Origin: JAHBNG01 sp039028975
GTDB lineage: Bacteria > Chloroflexota > Anaerolineae > Caldilineales > Caldilineaceae
NCBI GenBank assembly: GCA_039028975.1
Contig: JBCCHB010000122.1
Coordinates: forward strand, 1 to 52,440
Length of the DNA stretch: 52,440 bases
Direction of reading: 5' to 3'
The notes beneath the pieces are model-generated. The model did no database searches. It was not told the origin of the DNA and was given only the letters and a program-made list of their open reading frames with translations. Positions 26,076 to 34,873 of the stretch are shown in pieces (positions within the stretch are counted from its first letter, which is position 1; each line of letters begins with the position of its first letter). A program made the translations under genes and the position numbers.

Positions 26076-26144
26076 CCTACATGGGGAGTGAATGGTTACT
26101 TTGTTTTCAGGGCGGACCGCCATAGCAACGACATCGACAGAGCC

Positions 26145-26181
26145 GACTCTGGACTAAGCGACCATACGACTGAGGACTAAT
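26145..26181. repeat. Short tandem 7-8 bp repeat after the epimerase-like gene
   Basis: Degenerate GACTAAGC/GACCATAC/GACTGAGG units lie just past the stop of the minus-strand gene ending at 26193. GACTCTGGACTAA-GCGAC is nearly identical to the array at 5821-5838. Confidence 0.5.
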
Positions 26182-26192
26182 GATTCTCGCTC

Positions 26193-26990
26193 TTAAAGCG
26201 TTTGCACCTGCTCATACCAAATCCGTAGCCCCTCCTCTGGTGCAGGGTCTGGCAGCTCATACTCGGTGGCAATGTGACCATCATACCCAATCTGATCGAG
26301 CTGCTCCAGAATCCAACCAAAGTCGATATCCCCTTCACCAAGCATGGTACGGCTGAAGCCATGGTCATCGACCTTGCCGTCTTTGAAGTGGACATGAGCA
26401 ATATGCTCTTTCATGATCTCCAGGGCCGATCGGTAGTCGGTCCCTGCCCCCATTAGATTGCAGGGATCATAGAGAACGCCAAAGTAAGGGGAGTCAACTT
26501 TGGCACACAGAATTCGGCACTGTTCAGGATCACCGCCGAGAGGACCGCCATGATTTTCAAAGCCCATATAGACTTGCTTTGTTGCACCATAGGTCGCCGC
26601 TTGCTGAAGCCAGGGCGTAATCCGGTCGATCATTTTCGGATCATCAATCTCACTGCCAGGGCGAAAGACGCGGATCGAACGGGCACCATACGCAGCGGCC
26701 ACATCAATGGTCTGCTTAACTTCTTCCAGGGCTGTTTCTTGGGTGCTGGGATCTGAGCTGGCAAATCCAACGCCTACGTAGGTGCCTAGATTGGCGATCT
26801 CCAATCCATGCTTTACGGCTAGCTTCTGCACCGCAGCGGTATCGCACTCTGCAGAGTCCAGGGAAAAGTGAGGCATTCGTCCCAGGAGATCGATTCGCTG
26901 ATAGCCTGCTGCTGCGATAATGGGGAGAGCTTCTTCTAACGCTCGCTCTCTGAAGGGGAATGTACAGGTTGAAAGACGGCTAAGTTCCAT
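26193..26990 (-). CDS. Sugar phosphate isomerase/epimerase family protein (xylose-isomerase-like TIM barrel)
   Basis: A 265-residue AP-endonuclease-2/xylose-isomerase-like barrel. Candidate divalent-metal ligands occur in the usual order: Glu in MGFENHGG, Asp in YDPCNLMG, His in HVHFKDG and Glu in ATEYELPDP. The N-terminus RLSTCTFPFRERALEEALPIIAAAGYQRIDLLG matches family members that isomerise or epimerise sugars or inositol derivatives. The substrate is unknown. It is divergent from the cyclase gene with only 54 bases between starts, so both may share a regulator. Short tandem repeats follow its stop. Confidence 0.88.
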   Translation of the reverse strand: MELSRLSTCTFPFRERALEEALPIIAAAGYQRIDLLGRMPHFSLDSAECDTAAVQKLAVKHGLEIANLGTYVGVGFASSDPSTQETALEEVKQTIDVAAAYGARSIRVFRPGSEIDDPKMIDRITPWLQQAATYGATKQVYMGFENHGGPLGGDPEQCRILCAKVDSPYFGVLYDPCNLMGAGTDYRSALEIMKEHIAHVHFKDGKVDDHGFSRTMLGEGDIDFGWILEQLDQIGYDGHIATEYELPDPAPEEGLRIWYEQVQTL

Positions 26991-27023
26991 TGGGATTCTT
27001 CCTTATAAAAATGCTCAAACATC

Positions 27024-27042
27024 TATGATAATGAGGATCATA
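27024..27042. promoter_or_regulatory. Small palindrome in the divergent epimerase/cyclase promoter region
   Basis: TATGAT and ATCATA arms lie 7 bases apart, just upstream of the cyclase ATG at 27045 and overlapping its likely ribosome site (GAGGATC). It is a possible operator for the 54-base divergent region, on position and symmetry alone. Confidence 0.2.
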
Positions 27043-27044
27043 TT

Positions 27045-27677
27045 ATGACACAAATCATCGACCTTACCCTAACAGCCTATCATGGCTTGCGAGGTGTAGA
27101 GATCTTTCCCAATACCAGTGTAGCCCAGGAGGGCTTCAACACGACGAATCTCCATCTTTATAGCCACGCAGGAACCCACTTAGATGCGCCTCGTCACTTT
27201 ATTGATGAGGGCAAGACGTTGGAAGAGTTGGATATACAGAAATGTGTGGGGCCGGCTCTGGTGGTGGATCTATCCCATAAAGAGCCACGGGATCTGATCA
27301 CCGTGGCAGACCTGGGCGAACGGGCGGCGGAAATTGGCCCTGGGAGTCGGGTATTGCTCTATACAGGATGGGATCAACATGCTGAGTTGCCTGATTATCG
27401 CACACATTTTCCCCGCATCTCGTTGGAATTGGCCAATTGGTTTGCCCAGAAAGGTATCTGGTTGGTAGGCATGGAGATGCCGTCGGTGGCTTCCCTCCAG
27501 GACTATGAAGAGTTAAGTACCGTTCATCGCGCCTTGCTCGGTGCCGAAATTGTCATTGTGGAATGCCTCACCAACTTGGACAAGTTACCTGCTCAGGTCC
27601 ACTTCACCGCACTCCCTATGAAGATCCTAGGTGGGGATGGATCGCCTGTACGTGCGATAGCAGCTTTTGAGCGGTAA
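27045..27677 (+). CDS. Cyclase-family metal hydrolase (kynurenine formamidase-like)
   Basis: A 210-residue protein with the cyclase (PF04199-type) metal motif HAGTHLDAPRHF (H-x-G-T-H-x-D-x-x-x-H) around residues 43-54. The second half carries GMEMPSVASLQDY, STVHRALLGAEIVIVECLTNLDKLP, which completes the active site. Family members hydrolyse N-formylkynurenine, cyclic amides or related compounds with Zn2+/Mn2+. Tryptophan-pathway partners are not seen, so the substrate is unknown. The start is supported by GAGGATC 6-12 bases upstream. Confidence 0.9.
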   Translation: MTQIIDLTLTAYHGLRGVEIFPNTSVAQEGFNTTNLHLYSHAGTHLDAPRHFIDEGKTLEELDIQKCVGPALVVDLSHKEPRDLITVADLGERAAEIGPGSRVLLYTGWDQHAELPDYRTHFPRISLELANWFAQKGIWLVGMEMPSVASLQDYEELSTVHRALLGAEIVIVECLTNLDKLPAQVHFTALPMKILGGDGSPVRAIAAFER

Positions 27678-27814
27678 TAATCGTTTCTTCTTAGCTCGAC
27701 TTTGTAACATGGTACTCTTACTAAAGCAATAACCTCAATGACAAAGACAATGCGATACAATCATTCGGCCCATATGGCTTCTTAGGATTAAACTCGTCCA
27801 GAAAGCACAAATCC

Positions 27815-28150
27815 ATGCTCCAAAGCCTTAAAACATTGTTGATTGTCGCTGGGATCGTGGCATTGTGGGCAGGATCTAGCGCTCTGTATGGCTGGCGCTA
27901 TCAATTTGTATTGCCATGCATGTCATTGGGGGTAGCCGTCTGCGCGTTACTACTGATTTTGGTGAGCCGGAATGAAGACAATTGGCGGCAGTTAACTTGG
28001 CAACCTTATAGTGGGGAACAATCTGCGTGGCTTTTGTTTGGATGCTTATTTGGATTGCCTGTCATGATACTTGTTGGAGCATTGGTGACGTGGATAGGTA
28101 CCCTTGCGCTGAAATGGCTAAGCATTCTTGCTTTGGCTGCTCCCATCTAG
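27815..28150 (+). CDS. Small membrane protein, unknown function (111 aa)
   Basis: Three hydrophobic segments (about 5-24, 31-52 and 70-106) separated by a polar loop RNEDNWRQLTWQPYSGEQ. I do not recognise a family. The 3' end overlaps the convergent small membrane protein gene by about 33 bases. The coding look (good membrane topology, ATG, no low-complexity bias) supports a real gene, but only moderately. Confidence 0.5.
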   Translation: MLQSLKTLLIVAGIVALWAGSSALYGWRYQFVLPCMSLGVAVCALLLILVSRNEDNWRQLTWQPYSGEQSAWLLFGCLFGLPVMILVGALVTWIGTLALKWLSILALAAPI

Positions 28151-28423
28151 CCACATACAGGTTAAACCAACGGTTGTGTAGCCCGTTGTTGCCATAGCAA
28201 ACATGTGAAGCCCAACATGCCAGTAAGGGGCTTCTGGGAAATAAAGTGGTTGCGTCGTCATGGTTAGTCCTAATCCTGGCAGAGTGGCTACCCAAGCAAT
28301 CCACAGCACCAAACTAATCCCAGCAGATAACCAAAGATACTTGGCTTGAAAATATGGCTGCTTTCCAGAAAATTTTGATGCCTTATTCGATGGTGAGTCT
28401 AGTATAGATGGTTTTGAACTCAT
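28118..28423 (-). CDS. Small two-helix membrane protein, unknown function (101 aa)
   Basis: The start is chosen at ATG 28423, which begins MSSKPSILDSPSNKASKF, because the frame further upstream (open to 28639) runs through a palindromic repeat and lacks protein-like sequence. Two hydrophobic helices are seen (about 31-52 and 71-90). A TATAAT hexamer lies just upstream of the ATG. I do not recognise the family. The MITE-like element at 28466-28612 lies directly upstream and may affect expression. Confidence 0.5.
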   Translation of the reverse strand: MSSKPSILDSPSNKASKFSGKQPYFQAKYLWLSAGISLVLWIAWVATLPGLGLTMTTQPLYFPEAPYWHVGLHMFAMATTGYTTVGLTCMWLDGSSQSKNA

Positions 28424-28465
28424 GTTGACATTATACCACGTTTCATTGATTTCTTCAATCAGATG

Positions 28466-28612
28466 GTAGGGGTAGGGTGCCTTTGGGTTTCGGGACGAGA
28501 ATGTTAGCCAGTCGAGTGCGTCGCACTGTTCAGAGAAAGATCCAAGCGCCCATCCCCAATTGAACAGTGCGACGCACTCTTGTACCCCCAAACTAAAACG
28601 CACCCTAGGGGT
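28466..28612. repeat. MITE-like palindromic element with 19-bp perfect inner stem
   Basis: Inner arms GAGTGCGTCGCACTGTTCA (28514-28532) and its exact reverse complement (28561-28579) flank a 28-base loop. Outer arms are also complementary, with TAGGGTGC-TTT--GTTT-GGG from 28473 matching the reverse complement of the segment ending at 28607. The ~145-base element has nested inverted repeats and no coding capacity, as expected of a miniature inverted-repeat element or a strong structured RNA. Confidence 0.75.
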
Positions 28613-28663
28613 ACCTCTCTGTCGGGGCGAGGTACTCATTCTTCTGCCTCGTATAACACCAAG

Positions 28664-29638
28664 CTATCCCGCCAATGATTGAAGCAACTTGGTCCGAATT
28701 CGACCAATTTGCCGTGGGAGATCGGGTTCGCGTTCTGCTCCTAGCTTGTGTAGTCTCTGTTTGTGAAATGCCAATTCAGCGCTGAGGTGAAGGCGTCTTG
28801 CTTCTTGCCGCTGATGTTTGTTACCCCGCCGCAATGGGCGGTGCCAATTGTCAAGAAGTTTGCGATATTCATCATTCGTTATAGTAAAACCGATTTCATC
28901 GAGCAATTCTACCTCGAAGATGTGGCGTTCGCTATTCCAATTGACTCGGATAACAATGAAAAAGAGGAAGAGGCTTAGCATAGCCAGCAAGAGACTAAAG
29001 ATGATGCTGAGCTGATTGAACGCAGTCATAATAATGGCTAGATTGTGGATCGCGTGGACAATAATGGCAGCGATTAACCCAATGATTGGGTAGCCGAGTC
29101 TCTCTCGCAGCTTAGACTTCTCGCGAGATAAGCCCAAACAGATGCCAAGTAGGCTAGTATAAAAGGCATGGTTAAGGCCAAAGAGAATCGCCCGCAGAAA
29201 GATGACCGTTGTGAGTGCTGTATAGCCCCCCGAGCCAAAGGCGCCAACGAAGTAGAGGAAATTCTCTGTCATGGCAAAGCCCAAGCCAACCAGGGCACCG
29301 TAGACCAAGCCATCTAGCGCGTTGTCAAATTCGTTATATTTCCAGATGAATATGGCAAAGAGGGCAGCCCCTTTTATCACCTCCTCGACAATGGGGACAA
29401 TGACAGTTGTTCCTGCCAACGTACCCGCTACCGAGTTGGGTGACTGGATGAGTGCAACACTCAACAAGAACTCGCCATAAAAGCTCACAATAATCGCAGG
29501 AAGTGCGCCCCATACAAAAGCGGCAATACCCAGCCAGATCGGTTCCCGTTCATACCGATCTGCCCAGTAAAAAAGAATTGCATAAAGGAGTGCCGGAACA
29601 ACCGAAGCAATCAAGCTGAGGATGATTGCAGGAAGCAT
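28664..29638 (-). CDS. PrsW-family intramembrane metalloprotease
   Basis: A 324-residue polytopic protein with the PrsW/CPBP-related motifs: PIVEEVIKGAALF (E-E-x-x-K) near residue 85, MTENFLYF about 40 residues later, and membrane-embedded His in NHAFYTSLLG and VHAIHNLAI. These Glu/His residues form the proposed metal site of this intramembrane protease clan. Relatives cut membrane-anchored anti-sigma factors or process exported proteins. The C-terminal ~90 residues are cytoplasmic, basic and helical (HRPLRRGNKHQRQEARRLH). It starts 8 bases downstream of the YbhN-like gene on the same strand, so the pair forms an operon. Confidence 0.9.
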   Translation of the reverse strand: MLPAIILSLIASVVPALLYAILFYWADRYEREPIWLGIAAFVWGALPAIIVSFYGEFLLSVALIQSPNSVAGTLAGTTVIVPIVEEVIKGAALFAIFIWKYNEFDNALDGLVYGALVGLGFAMTENFLYFVGAFGSGGYTALTTVIFLRAILFGLNHAFYTSLLGICLGLSREKSKLRERLGYPIIGLIAAIIVHAIHNLAIIMTAFNQLSIIFSLLLAMLSLFLFFIVIRVNWNSERHIFEVELLDEIGFTITNDEYRKLLDNWHRPLRRGNKHQRQEARRLHLSAELAFHKQRLHKLGAEREPDLPRQIGRIRTKLLQSLAG

Positions 29639-29646
29639 TTAGAGGG

Positions 29647-30642
29647 TCAATCTCCTCCCGCGGCTTGCGGACTCTGTTGCGCCTCTGCCGAACCGGCCAA
29701 CAGGTCAGGCCAGAGGAAAAAGCTAACCACACCAATAAAGACACCGAACCAAAGGGTGCAAAAGCGAATCAGCAGCGCGGCGGCAATGGCCGTTGAACCG
29801 TCCATGTTGAGCAGTTGGGTGCTAAATCCTTGTAAACTTCCTTCTACTCCGCCCAAGCCACCGGGTGTAGCAAGTACGGCCCCGATGACCACGCTTATAC
29901 TAAAGATGAAAATAGCAATCAGCGCCGTCTCCATGGTAAAGGGCTGGCCAAAGCCAACCAGCACCACAAAGTAGGCCAACCCCTCGGAGAGCCAGCTGAT
30001 GAGGCCGATGCCTAAAGAAATGAGCAAATTACCCGGTCGGAAAATTGTATAGCTACTTTCATAAAATTGGTAAAGTTTGGCTGCCAGTTTATTGATCACA
30101 GGCAACTTCTGCCCTATCTCCAAGCAGCGCATGGAGAGAGAACGGGACTGGATGACGCCAATAAAGACCGTAAAGGCAATCGCGGATAAGATGGCTACTG
30201 TCCGTGCAACCGGATGGGGAAAGACAATCAACCCAACGCTTGCCAGAAGCAACATGGCAATTCCATCCGTTATCCGTTCCGCCAATACCACAGGCGCAGT
30301 CACAGCCATTGGGGTATCGCTCACATTCTTCACCATATAGCTCTTCAAAAACTCACCAGCCTTACCCGGGGTCATGACCATCAACATGCCCACGCCAAAG
30401 ATGCGTCCGCTGTCATAAGACGAAATGGGTATATTGAGCAGGTTTAGATACCACTGCCACTTGAGCAAACGGCCGACATAGTTGACAAGCGTCAACCCCA
30501 ACACCAAAGGTAGCCAAAGCCAGGGCCACTCGTTCAACAGAGCCGCCAGCTTCTGAACATCACCAAAGAAAATAAAACCAATATAGATTAGAAGGCCAAA
30601 CATCAATGACCAAATCAGTTTTCGTCTTAAATCAGGACTCAT
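29647..30642 (-). CDS. Lysylphosphatidylglycerol synthase TM / YbhN-family membrane protein
   Basis: A 331-residue membrane protein with 8-9 helices and the flippase-like (PF03706) pattern: GRLLKWQWYL, then MLMVMTPGKAGEFLKSYMVK near residue 90, VVLAERITDGIAMLLL, and a C-terminal GGLGGVEGSLQGF. Relatives include the membrane half of MprF and YbhN/AglD proteins implicated in lipid or lipid-linked sugar handling. No aminoacyl-transferase domain is present, so it is the stand-alone flippase-like type. It precedes prsW by 8 bases. Confidence 0.88.
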   Translation of the reverse strand: MSPDLRRKLIWSLMFGLLIYIGFIFFGDVQKLAALLNEWPWLWLPLVLGLTLVNYVGRLLKWQWYLNLLNIPISSYDSGRIFGVGMLMVMTPGKAGEFLKSYMVKNVSDTPMAVTAPVVLAERITDGIAMLLLASVGLIVFPHPVARTVAILSAIAFTVFIGVIQSRSLSMRCLEIGQKLPVINKLAAKLYQFYESSYTIFRPGNLLISLGIGLISWLSEGLAYFVVLVGFGQPFTMETALIAIFIFSISVVIGAVLATPGGLGGVEGSLQGFSTQLLNMDGSTAIAAALLIRFCTLWFGVFIGVVSFFLWPDLLAGSAEAQQSPQAAGGD

Positions 30643-30728
30643 AAATTAATCTCAATCATCCTTTATCAACAGAACGCAAGAGAGGCTGTTTAGCCTATGC
30701 CGTGTATAATCGAGCTACTATAGTTTTT

Positions 30729-30793
30729 AAGAAAAAGATTTTCCGCCCTTACCCTTCGACACGCTCAGGGGGCGGTTGGAAAATCTTTTTCTT
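30729..30793. terminator. Strong hairpin, likely bidirectional terminator
   Basis: Perfect 16-base arms AAGAAAAAGATTTTCC (30729-30744) and GGAAAATCTTTTTCTT (30778-30793) with additional inner GCCC/GGGC pairing and a loop carrying the REP-like CTTCGACACGCTCAGG. It lies between the amidase stop (30812) and the start of the YbhN gene, so it can end the amidase transcript. A/T-rich outer arms give U-tracts in either direction. Confidence 0.7.
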
Positions 30794-30811
30794 GGTGTCT
30801 ATACTTTCCAT

Positions 30812-32119
30812 CTACTGCCTGTACAGCGCATCGACATTCTCTGTCCATGCCAGTAACGACTCATCCTCTCCAAAGCGGCCAATGAGCTGAATACCCAAAG
30901 GCAGGCCATTAATCATCTGATTGGTTGGTATAGTAACGGCTGGCATACCTGTATGGGTCCAGGGCAGATTTAGTAGGGGGCTACCCGTCGCCTGAATCCC
31001 TTCTGGAGCAGGTCCAGGTGCAGGGGGGCAAATCCAAAGGTCGATGGCATGTTGATCCATGAGGTGGTGAAGCTGCTCACGCACAGCGATACAGCTCTGA
31101 CGTCCTGCCGCCACTTCATCATCCGAAACAGTTTTCCCGATTTCAATGATTTCAGCCGTTCGCGGGCGGTATCTATCAGAATGCTGGGCATACATTGTAC
31201 GATGTTCCTGCGCAAATTCAGCAAAGGTCAAACGGCGATGTAGCTCATTCAGCGGCTCGATATCATCTAGGGCCGTCAACCGTTTGACAGGATAGCCTGC
31301 TTGCTCTGTCTTTTGGACTGCCTCCTCAAAAAGTTGAAGCGCTTGCGGCTCAGTCTGGTGAAGATACCTTCCATCGGGGATAGCCAGGGTCGGCAGAGCA
31401 GAACCACTCCCCACGTCAGCACGCCAATTTTGACAGAGAACCGACCCAGCCAACTTCATCCCAGCCACATCTTGGGTGAAGAGACCGACATGATCCACCG
31501 TTCGCGAAAAGTAGACGACACCCCGGCTTGGTATCCGATCATATGTCGGCTTATATCCAACAACGCCACAATAGGCTGCCGGACGAATCACAGAGCCAAT
31601 GGTTTGGGTCCCAACGGCCAAGGTACAGAGGCCTGCCGCCACAGCGGCCGCGGAACCACTGCTGGAGCCACCAGGCGTATGCGCAAGGTTGTGGGGATTC
31701 CGAGTCGGGCCTGGCTCAAAGTAAGCAAATTCAGTCGTTACCGTCTTCCCGGCAATGAGCGCACCCGCTTTTTGCAGAAGTTTGACGCACTCGGCCTCGT
31801 CACCGGCAAAAAGCTCTGGTGGAACCTGGGATCCAGCCCGAGTTACGTAGCCGTCAACATGAAAGATATCCTTGAACCCCACTAACGCACCGTAGAGTGT
31901 AGGTGGTGCATAGGAGGCCCCATAGCGCTTATTAAGTGCATCCGCATCGTCCAGTAAGCGAGCGCGCCGATTCTCTTCCGGTAACAGCGCCTCAACTTGA
32001 GCGTCTACGGAATCGATTCGATCACACATTTGGTTAATATGTTGCCCTAGAGAGAGGTGATTCTGACTCAGCGCATGCACTGTCTCGGCCAACGGTGCCG
32101 GATTAAGTAGATTTGGCAT
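30812..32119 (-). CDS. Amidase (amidase-signature family)
   Basis: A 435-residue enzyme with the Ser-cisSer-Lys triad: Lys in ALIAGKTVTTEF, the Gly/Ser-rich signature HTPGGSSSGSAAAVAAGL (cis-Ser) and nucleophilic Ser in QTIGSVIRPAAYCG. It hydrolyses a carboxylic amide to acid plus NH3. It is not GatA-like in context (no gatC/gatB nearby), so it is probably catabolic. ATG 32119 is preferred over a GTG at 32146 because AGGAAGG, a good ribosome site, lies inside the longer frame. The gene overlaps nothing and follows the MOSC gene closely (4 to 31 bases, depending on start). Confidence 0.9.
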   Translation of the reverse strand: MPNLLNPAPLAETVHALSQNHLSLGQHINQMCDRIDSVDAQVEALLPEENRRARLLDDADALNKRYGASYAPPTLYGALVGFKDIFHVDGYVTRAGSQVPPELFAGDEAECVKLLQKAGALIAGKTVTTEFAYFEPGPTRNPHNLAHTPGGSSSGSAAAVAAGLCTLAVGTQTIGSVIRPAAYCGVVGYKPTYDRIPSRGVVYFSRTVDHVGLFTQDVAGMKLAGSVLCQNWRADVGSGSALPTLAIPDGRYLHQTEPQALQLFEEAVQKTEQAGYPVKRLTALDDIEPLNELHRRLTFAEFAQEHRTMYAQHSDRYRPRTAEIIEIGKTVSDDEVAAGRQSCIAVREQLHHLMDQHAIDLWICPPAPGPAPEGIQATGSPLLNLPWTHTGMPAVTIPTNQMINGLPLGIQLIGRFGEDESLLAWTENVDALYRQ

Positions 32120-32150
32120 GGTCGATTTTGTTTTTTCCTTCCTCACTTAC

Positions 32151-32597
32151 TTATTCAATTTGATTCCAGCTAACCTTATCACCTACGCGAATCGTGCTGT
32201 CATTCATCACTTCCCCAAAGGCACCCCCTCGCCACTCGGGTCGCATAGCCTCTTGCAGACCAAGCAACAGTTCATCCATGGCGCGACATGGAGCCGTAAC
32301 ATTGTAAATACGAATCCGACAGTCGCCCACATGCAACGTCTGCCCTTGGGTATGAGCCAGCCGAATCCCGCTAACCATTAGATTGGCTCGTCGAGACGAA
32401 GGGGGGAGGGATGCACCCAATTCGTTCATCAACTGGCCCCACACCTCTTCCTCAATAATCGTAACCTGACGCCGTCCGCCCTGGTCCGCATTGCCAACTA
32501 GGCCAAGCCCAGCCTTGGCCTCAGCCGCCTCAACTGCATCCATAGGGGCACCGTGGCCGCGTTTAATCCATATGGACTCTAAAGTGCCTGTTGACAT
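32151..32597 (-). CDS. MOSC-domain protein
   Basis: A 148-residue stand-alone MOSC domain (as in the molybdenum-cofactor sulfurase C-terminus). Diagnostic segments are GNADQGGRRQVTIIEEEVW, the SSRRANLMVSG strand, and the conserved Cys in VTAPCRAMDELLLGL, which is thought to carry sulfur. It ends with VGDKVSW. Such proteins are linked to sulfur transfer to the molybdenum cofactor or reduction of N-hydroxylated compounds. No molybdoenzyme gene is near. It sits between ligA and the amidase gene on the same strand. Confidence 0.9.
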   Translation of the reverse strand: MSTGTLESIWIKRGHGAPMDAVEAAEAKAGLGLVGNADQGGRRQVTIIEEEVWGQLMNELGASLPPSSRRANLMVSGIRLAHTQGQTLHVGDCRIRIYNVTAPCRAMDELLLGLQEAMRPEWRGGAFGEVMNDSTIRVGDKVSWNQIE

Positions 32598-32643
32598 ATA
32601 GTTTATCTAACTCCCGACGAATCCCTTCTCTATTTCCGCCCAA

Positions 32644-34737
32644 TCAGCTTTCCAAATCCGCTGACAGAGCGCTCTCAACCAACCCATTCAGTTCGTCCTC
32701 CGACACCACAGCAACCCCCAACCCCTCAGCCTTGGTCAGCTTGCTACCTGCCTTTTCACCAGCCAACAGATAATCGGTCTTAGCCGATACACTTCCCGTC
32801 ACTTTGCCTCCGTGGGCCTCAATAAACGCTTTGGCGTCAGAGCGGCTCATGCTAGGCAACGTACCCGTAATCACAAAGGTTTTTTCGGCAAATGGCTGTA
32901 AGCTATGCTCAGAGGGTGCAGGTTTGGGATCCCCCTTTAAGCGGACGCCTGCTGCGCCAAATTTTTCGAGCAGTTCACGATTGGGAGCCAAGGCAAAAAA
33001 CTCGACCACACTCTGGGCAATCTTGGGACCAATGGCCTCTAATTCGGCCAACTCTTCGACAGTGGCCTCCATTAAATCACCTACGCTCACATAATGGTCC
33101 ATAATCGTCTCAGCCACGGTCGAGCCAACAAAGCGGATGCCCAATCCTGTAAGAAGGCGGCTGGGTGGCTGTTCTTTGCTCGCTTCTACGCCCAACCTTA
33201 GGTTCTCAACTCGCTTTTCCTTATATCCTTCTAGCGCCAATATCTCATCCCAAGGGAGATAGTAAATGTCCGCCAAATCCTTGATAAAGCCTTCTTCCAC
33301 AAAGAGTTCTGCTTGCTTAAAACCAAAGCCTTCAATGTCCATGGCTCCCCGGGAGACAAAATACTCTACCAAGCGGACCAATCGTGCTGGGCAAGCATTA
33401 TTGATGCAATAGGTGGCTACCTCACCCTCTGGTCGGTTGAGCGGTTGGCTACAATTGGGGCAGGCTGGAGGCATCTCCCACACAATCTCACTGCCGTCTC
33501 TCAACTCGGTCACTGGGCGAACAACCTTGGGAATAACCTCACCAGCCCGTGTAACGACTACCTGATCACCGATACGAATATCCAGTTCTTTAATGTAGTC
33601 TTCGTTGTGGAGTGTGGCATTTTGGACAGTGACACCACTCACTTGGACTGGCTCTAGCACAGCGTTGGGGGTGACGGCACCCGTTCGGCCAACGTTGATG
33701 ACGATCTCCAGGAGTTTTGTAATGGCCTCTTCCCCGGCAAATTTATAGGCTACGGCCCAACGGGGATCCTTCCCTGTAAAGCCCAGTTCATCTTGCATGG
33801 CCAAGGAATCGACCTTGACCACAATACCGTCGATTTCGTAAGGCAGTTTGTCTCGTTTCGCACCGAGATCTTCTATATATTCGACCATCTGCTCGAAATC
33901 TTCATCGGTGAATTGAGCAATCTCATCGCAAACGGGCATGCCAAGTGACTTCAGATACGCCAAACTCTCCCAGTGGCTAGTTGGCTCTGTGGTGGCTCCC
34001 TCTAAGATCAAGATCTGGTAGACCCAGGTTTTTAGAGGCCGTCCAGCGCTGATGCTGCTATCTAGCTGGCGCAGGCTGCCCGCGGCAAAGTTACGCGGAT
34101 TGGCATAGGTGCGCCCCTCCTGATCGGCTTGCTTCTGGTTAAACGTCTCAAAGTCGGCCTTGTCTACATAAGCCTCCCCCCGGACGATCAACCTGCTTGG
34201 TGCTTCTGAGCCTTCCAGGTTAGCATCCGGGTTGGCTTTTTGAGCGTGGGGAATGCGTAGCGGAATCGAATTGACGGTCCGCAGATTGGCGCTGATGTTC
34301 TCACCAACTTCGCCATCTCCTCGGGTTGCGCCCAGGCTAAAACGTCCGTCAGCATAGTGGAGCACCACCGTGAGACCATCGAACTTTGGCTCGATAACGT
34401 AGGCTAGCTCGGCCTGTTGCTCTTCCGAGAGCAACCGCTTCACCCTTTCTCGCCAAGCCCACAGATCTTCACTACCAAAGGCATTGCCCAAGCTCAACAT
34501 GGGCATGGGGTGTTGGGTCTTTTCAAACCGTTCGGCAATAAAGCCGCCCACACGCATGGTTGGGCTATCATCACTTAGATATTCGGGATGTTCCGTTTCT
34601 AGCGCCTGGAGTTCGCGAAAGAGCACATCAAATTCGGCGTCGCTTACGCTTGGCGAATCCAATATGTAATATTCGTATTGATAGGTACGGAGCAGGTCAC
34701 GCAAGCGCTCAATTCTTTGCAATTCAGATTTGGCCAT
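32644..34737 (-). CDS. ligA: NAD-dependent DNA ligase LigA
   Basis: A 697-residue essential ligase that seals nicks with NAD+. Domains in order: Ia (LRDLLRTYQYEYYILDSPSVSD), adenylation domain with the nucleotidyl-lysine in VIEPKFDGLTV (near residue 120), OB fold, a Cys4 zinc finger (CPNCSQPLNRPEG...YCINNACPAR), helix-hairpin-helix repeats, and a C-terminal BRCT domain (AEKTFVITGTLPSMSRSDAK). The length is normal and every key motif is intact. It is followed by the MOSC gene 46 bases downstream. The Ala/Glu acidic tail after BRCT is ordinary. Confidence 0.97.
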   Translation of the reverse strand: MAKSELQRIERLRDLLRTYQYEYYILDSPSVSDAEFDVLFRELQALETEHPEYLSDDSPTMRVGGFIAERFEKTQHPMPMLSLGNAFGSEDLWAWRERVKRLLSEEQQAELAYVIEPKFDGLTVVLHYADGRFSLGATRGDGEVGENISANLRTVNSIPLRIPHAQKANPDANLEGSEAPSRLIVRGEAYVDKADFETFNQKQADQEGRTYANPRNFAAGSLRQLDSSISAGRPLKTWVYQILILEGATTEPTSHWESLAYLKSLGMPVCDEIAQFTDEDFEQMVEYIEDLGAKRDKLPYEIDGIVVKVDSLAMQDELGFTGKDPRWAVAYKFAGEEAITKLLEIVINVGRTGAVTPNAVLEPVQVSGVTVQNATLHNEDYIKELDIRIGDQVVVTRAGEVIPKVVRPVTELRDGSEIVWEMPPACPNCSQPLNRPEGEVATYCINNACPARLVRLVEYFVSRGAMDIEGFGFKQAELFVEEGFIKDLADIYYLPWDEILALEGYKEKRVENLRLGVEASKEQPPSRLLTGLGIRFVGSTVAETIMDHYVSVGDLMEATVEELAELEAIGPKIAQSVVEFFALAPNRELLEKFGAAGVRLKGDPKPAPSEHSLQPFAEKTFVITGTLPSMSRSDAKAFIEAHGGKVTGSVSAKTDYLLAGEKAGSKLTKAEGLGVAVVSEDELNGLVESALSADLES

Positions 34738-34873
34738 AACTCGACTCTCAATTTTAGAAATTGCTTCAGGCCCGTAGGCATATTGTCAGTGCTGGGGTGG
34801 TTGACAAGTTTTCCCAGAGTCAAGATAGTTCTTGCTCTACGGAAAACCACCTGGAATTGCAATGAGCCAGACT

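Noticed and set aside
28424..28639. Extended start for the small minus-strand membrane protein (173 aa form)
   Set aside because: The extension translates a nested palindromic repeat and is not protein-like; the ATG at 28423 gives a compact two-helix protein.
34747..34870. Possible fourth copy of the family-A palindromic repeat between ligA and the SH3 gene
   Set aside because: Only CTACGGAAAACC and a few flanking bases resemble the repeat; no consistent alignment extends to the ends.
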